Positions 61,978 to 64,000 of a stretch of 64,000 nucleotides of DNA are shown here, one piece after another. The position numbers and the translations under genes were made by a program. The number at the start of each line of letters is the position of its first letter. Position 1 is the stretch's first letter. The stretch is from NBLH01 sp050296515 (lineage in GTDB: Bacteria > Bacteroidota > Bacteroidia > Bacteroidales > NBLH01), in NCBI GenBank assembly GCA_050296515.1, contig JBNKRJ010000134.1:1-64000 (forward strand), written 5' to 3'. The notes under the pieces are model-generated. The model saw only the letters and a program-made list of their open reading frames with translations, searched no databases and had not been told where the DNA came from.

Positions 61978-63342
61978 CTAAGCAAACAGCTTTCTTAAAA
62001 CATCACCCACCTTAGCAACCTTAATAATTTCAATTGAATTGCTTTTCATGTTTTCAATCTTCGCATATTTAGAAACAAAAAACTGCTTAAAACCAAGTCG
62101 TTCTGCTTCAGCAATTCGTTGCTCCACACGCTGAACTGACCTGATTTCACCTGAAAGTCCAATTTCACCTGCAAAACAGATGTTTTTTTCAATCGGGAAG
62201 TCTAAATCGGAAGATAAAATGGCTATAATTACAGCTAAATCAAATGCAGGATCATCCACTTTAATACCACCTGTAATATTGAGGAATACGTCTTTAATTG
62301 AAAGTTTAAAGCCGGCCCTTTTTTCAAGTACGGCCAAAAGCATATTCAACCTGCGTAAATCAAAACCTGTTGAAGAACGCTGTGGAGTCCCATAAGCAGC
62401 TGTACTAACCAATGATTGCACTTCAATCATAAAAGGCCGAAGACCCTCAATACTTGCTGAAATACTCACACCACTCAGGTTTTCATTGTGCTCAGAAATA
62501 AGCAATTCGCTTGGATTCAACACTTCTCGTAAGCCATTACTTACCATCTCATAAATACCTAATTCTGAGGTAGAACCAAAACGATTTTTTGCTGCCCTTA
62601 AAATGCGATACAGGTTATTTCTATCCCCTTCAAATTGCAAAACTGTATCAACAATGTGTTCAAGAATTTTTGGTCCGGCAAGACTTCCATCTTTAGTAAT
62701 GTGCCCAATTAAAAAGGCTGGTATTGAATTCGTTTTTGCATATTGCAAAATTCTGGTTGTACATTCTCTAATTTGCGAAACTGTACCTGGAGATGATTCA
62801 ATTTTATCGGTATAAACTGTCTGAATAGAATCAAAAACCAATAAATCAGGTTTAAACTCTTTTATGTGTAAGAAAATAGTTTCAAGCAATGTCTCACTCA
62901 AAACAAAACAAGAGGTTTCCCCTTTGTAAATTCGATCTGCTCTTAGTTTTATTTGTTGGCTACTCTCCTCTCCCGAAATATAAAGTGTTTTTAGGCCTTT
63001 TATCTGAAGCGCAACCTGCAATATTAACGTGGATTTTCCTATACCAGGTTCTCCGCCTATTAAAACGACTGAGCCAGGAACCAGACCTCCACCTAGTACC
63101 CTGTTTAATTCGCCATTACCGGTATCAATTCGATTTTGTACTTCTTGTTTTAATTCAGAAATTAAGGTAGGTTTTGATTGTCGTTCCTGAATTAATGCTT
63201 CCTGCGCATATCTTCCTGTTTTGGGTACAACAACTTCTTCTGAAAACGTATTCCATTCACCACAAGCGGAACATTTACCGACCCACTTTGGAGAAGTTGC
63301 ACCACAATTTTGACAAACATATTGGGTTTTGAGCTTGGCCAT
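61978..63342 (-). CDS. radA: DNA repair protein RadA (branch migration)
   Basis: RadA promotes branch migration in homologous recombination. The 454-residue protein has an N-terminal zinc finger (C10, C13, C24, C27 in CQNCGATSPKWVGKCSACG), a RecA-like ATPase with Walker A GGEPGIGKST (96-105) and the RadA-specific KNRFG motif (near 250), and a C-terminal Lon-protease-like domain (GEIGLSGEIRSVQRVEQRI) without a catalytic dyad that I can confirm. Length is standard. It follows rfaE2 by about 80 bases and precedes a small membrane protein gene. Confidence 0.96.
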   Translation of the reverse strand: MAKLKTQYVCQNCGATSPKWVGKCSACGEWNTFSEEVVVPKTGRYAQEALIQERQSKPTLISELKQEVQNRIDTGNGELNRVLGGGLVPGSVVLIGGEPGIGKSTLILQVALQIKGLKTLYISGEESSQQIKLRADRIYKGETSCFVLSETLLETIFLHIKEFKPDLLVFDSIQTVYTDKIESSPGTVSQIRECTTRILQYAKTNSIPAFLIGHITKDGSLAGPKILEHIVDTVLQFEGDRNNLYRILRAAKNRFGSTSELGIYEMVSNGLREVLNPSELLISEHNENLSGVSISASIEGLRPFMIEVQSLVSTAAYGTPQRSSTGFDLRRLNMLLAVLEKRAGFKLSIKDVFLNITGGIKVDDPAFDLAVIIAILSSDLDFPIEKNICFAGEIGLSGEIRSVQRVEQRIAEAERLGFKQFFVSKYAKIENMKSNSIEIIKVAKVGDVLRKLFA

Positions 63343-63420
63343 GCCTTGTTAGAAAAGTTAAAAGTGTAAAGTTAAAAGTTTTTGTTTATGTATAAGAAAC
63401 TTTACCAACCAAGCTGTTTT

Positions 63421-63909
63421 TTAACTTTTTGCCCTTTCAATTACTGAAGTTGTTGAATAACCATCTACCAAATCAATTGTGGCAACTTTTCCGCCGTTGG
63501 TTTTCACAATATCAGCACCCACAATATCGTCTTCCTTGTAGTCACTGCCTTTTACCAACATATCAGGCATTACATATTTGATTAGTTCATAAGGAGTGTC
63601 TTCATCAAAAAGCACCACAAAATCAACAAAATGAAGCGAAGCCATTACTTGTGCTCGGGATATTTCATCCTGAACCGGTCTGTTTTCACCTTTCAATCTT
63701 CTAACAGAAGCATCTGTATTTAAGCCTATTACCAAACAATTGCCTAAACTTGCTGCTTTACTTAAATACTCAATATGTCCCCTGTGTAAAATATCAAAAC
63801 ACCCATTAGAAAAAACAATTTTCTTGTCTTGAAACTTCAAAACATTAAGCAAAGGCTTTAGTTCCTCCTTTGTAAGAATTTTTGATTTTAGATGCTCAAA
63901 TTTATCCAT
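63421..63909 (-). CDS. rfaE2: Heptose 1-phosphate adenylyltransferase (RfaE2)
   Basis: It makes ADP-heptose by transferring AMP from ATP to heptose 1-phosphate, a precursor of lipopolysaccharide inner core. The 162-residue protein is a single nucleotidyltransferase domain with the cytidylyltransferase-like HxGH motif as HRGH (42-45, in GCFDILHRGHIEYL) and a C-terminal IVKTNGGKVATIDLVDGYSTT with the usual GYSTT end. The kinase half of HldE is not fused, so it is the split form. The upstream spacer shows no further gene before the right window edge. Confidence 0.95.
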   Translation of the reverse strand: MDKFEHLKSKILTKEELKPLLNVLKFQDKKIVFSNGCFDILHRGHIEYLSKAASLGNCLVIGLNTDASVRRLKGENRPVQDEISRAQVMASLHFVDFVVLFDEDTPYELIKYVMPDMLVKGSDYKEDDIVGADIVKTNGGKVATIDLVDGYSTTSVIERAKS

Positions 63910-64000
63910 AGTAAGGATGCTATAGGTAAGTTATACATAAATGTGTGCCAGGCAAACAGATTAAGACTAATCAACTAGCATATTTGTTTCAGTGTCCGGA
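63910..64000. other. Right window edge, no gene seen
   Basis: About 90 bases upstream of rfaE2 on the minus strand, without an ORF. The promoter of rfaE2 or the end of another gene may lie further right. Confidence 0.3.

Noticed and set aside
1..64000. CRISPR arrays, tRNA or rRNA genes, phage or transposase genes
   Set aside because: Scanned for by eye on both strands. Repeats found are not regularly spaced, and no cloverleaf or integrase/transposase motifs were recognised.

Overview
The window is AT-rich and carries genes of a Gram-negative member of the Bacteroidota. The strongest evidence is a complete porP/sprF-gldK-gldL-gldM-gldN cluster (type IX secretion/gliding core), found only in this phylum. 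Further support comes from promoter-like sequences of the Bacteroidota type (TTTG, 19-21 bp, TAnnTTTG), a lack of obvious Shine-Dalgarno sequences, a TonB receptor with a carboxypeptidase-like N-domain, and many short lipoproteins and secreted proteins. The gene set points to Bacteroidales/Marinilabiliales; that placement is inference. No rRNA, tRNA, prophage, IS transposase or CRISPR array was seen.

Layout. 1-0.4 kb: tail of an interspersed repeat. 0.4-3.3 kb: a secreted protein, a divergent peptide deformylase-like protein, a lipoprotein and a beta-barrel-like protein. 3.5-7.8 kb (minus): metF, a TPR-like secreted protein and a LolD/MacB-type ABC transporter. 7.9-11.2 kb: a tricorn-type protease. 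11.3-12.9 kb: a YdeI-family protein and riboflavin synthase. 13.2-19.8 kb (minus): a TetR-TolC-HlyD-RND efflux operon with a decayed RND fragment on its other side. 20.9-28.7 kb: a secreted protein, glnS, an AAA ATPase, a receiver-PP2C phosphatase, a Crp/Fnr regulator, OsmC, a DUF2461 protein and a Rieske-like lipoprotein with altered ligands. 28.7-32 kb: two small charged proteins, greA with a terminator-like leader, and a PBP4. 32-34.6 kb: class II ribonucleotide reductase. 34.6-36.2 kb: a 1.65 kb gene-free block of interspersed and inverted repeats. 36.2-46.2 kb (minus): topA, a degenerate arginase-fold protein, then the type IX operon. 46.6-53.2 kb: PBP1A, metG and small housekeeping genes. 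53.3-60 kb: a TonB receptor, a branched-chain-type 2-oxoacid dehydrogenase (E2 followed by fused E1) and flavodoxin. 60-64 kb (minus): a GntR-slipin-small protein operon and rfaE2, radA and a small membrane protein.

Functional threads. The type IX genes form the motor (GldL/GldM) and the periplasmic/outer-membrane ring (GldK/GldN, PorP). The efflux operon has a candidate TetR operator between its promoter elements. GreA, TopA, RadA, GlnRS, MetRS, NrdJ and the PBPs are ordinary chromosomal functions. The most unusual items are the arginase-fold protein lacking half of its metal ligands, the Rieske-fold lipoprotein in which both His ligands are replaced, the greA leader, an orphan promoter-terminator pair, and the structured repeats shared between the left edge and the 35 kb gap. 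No single dramatic new system is evident.
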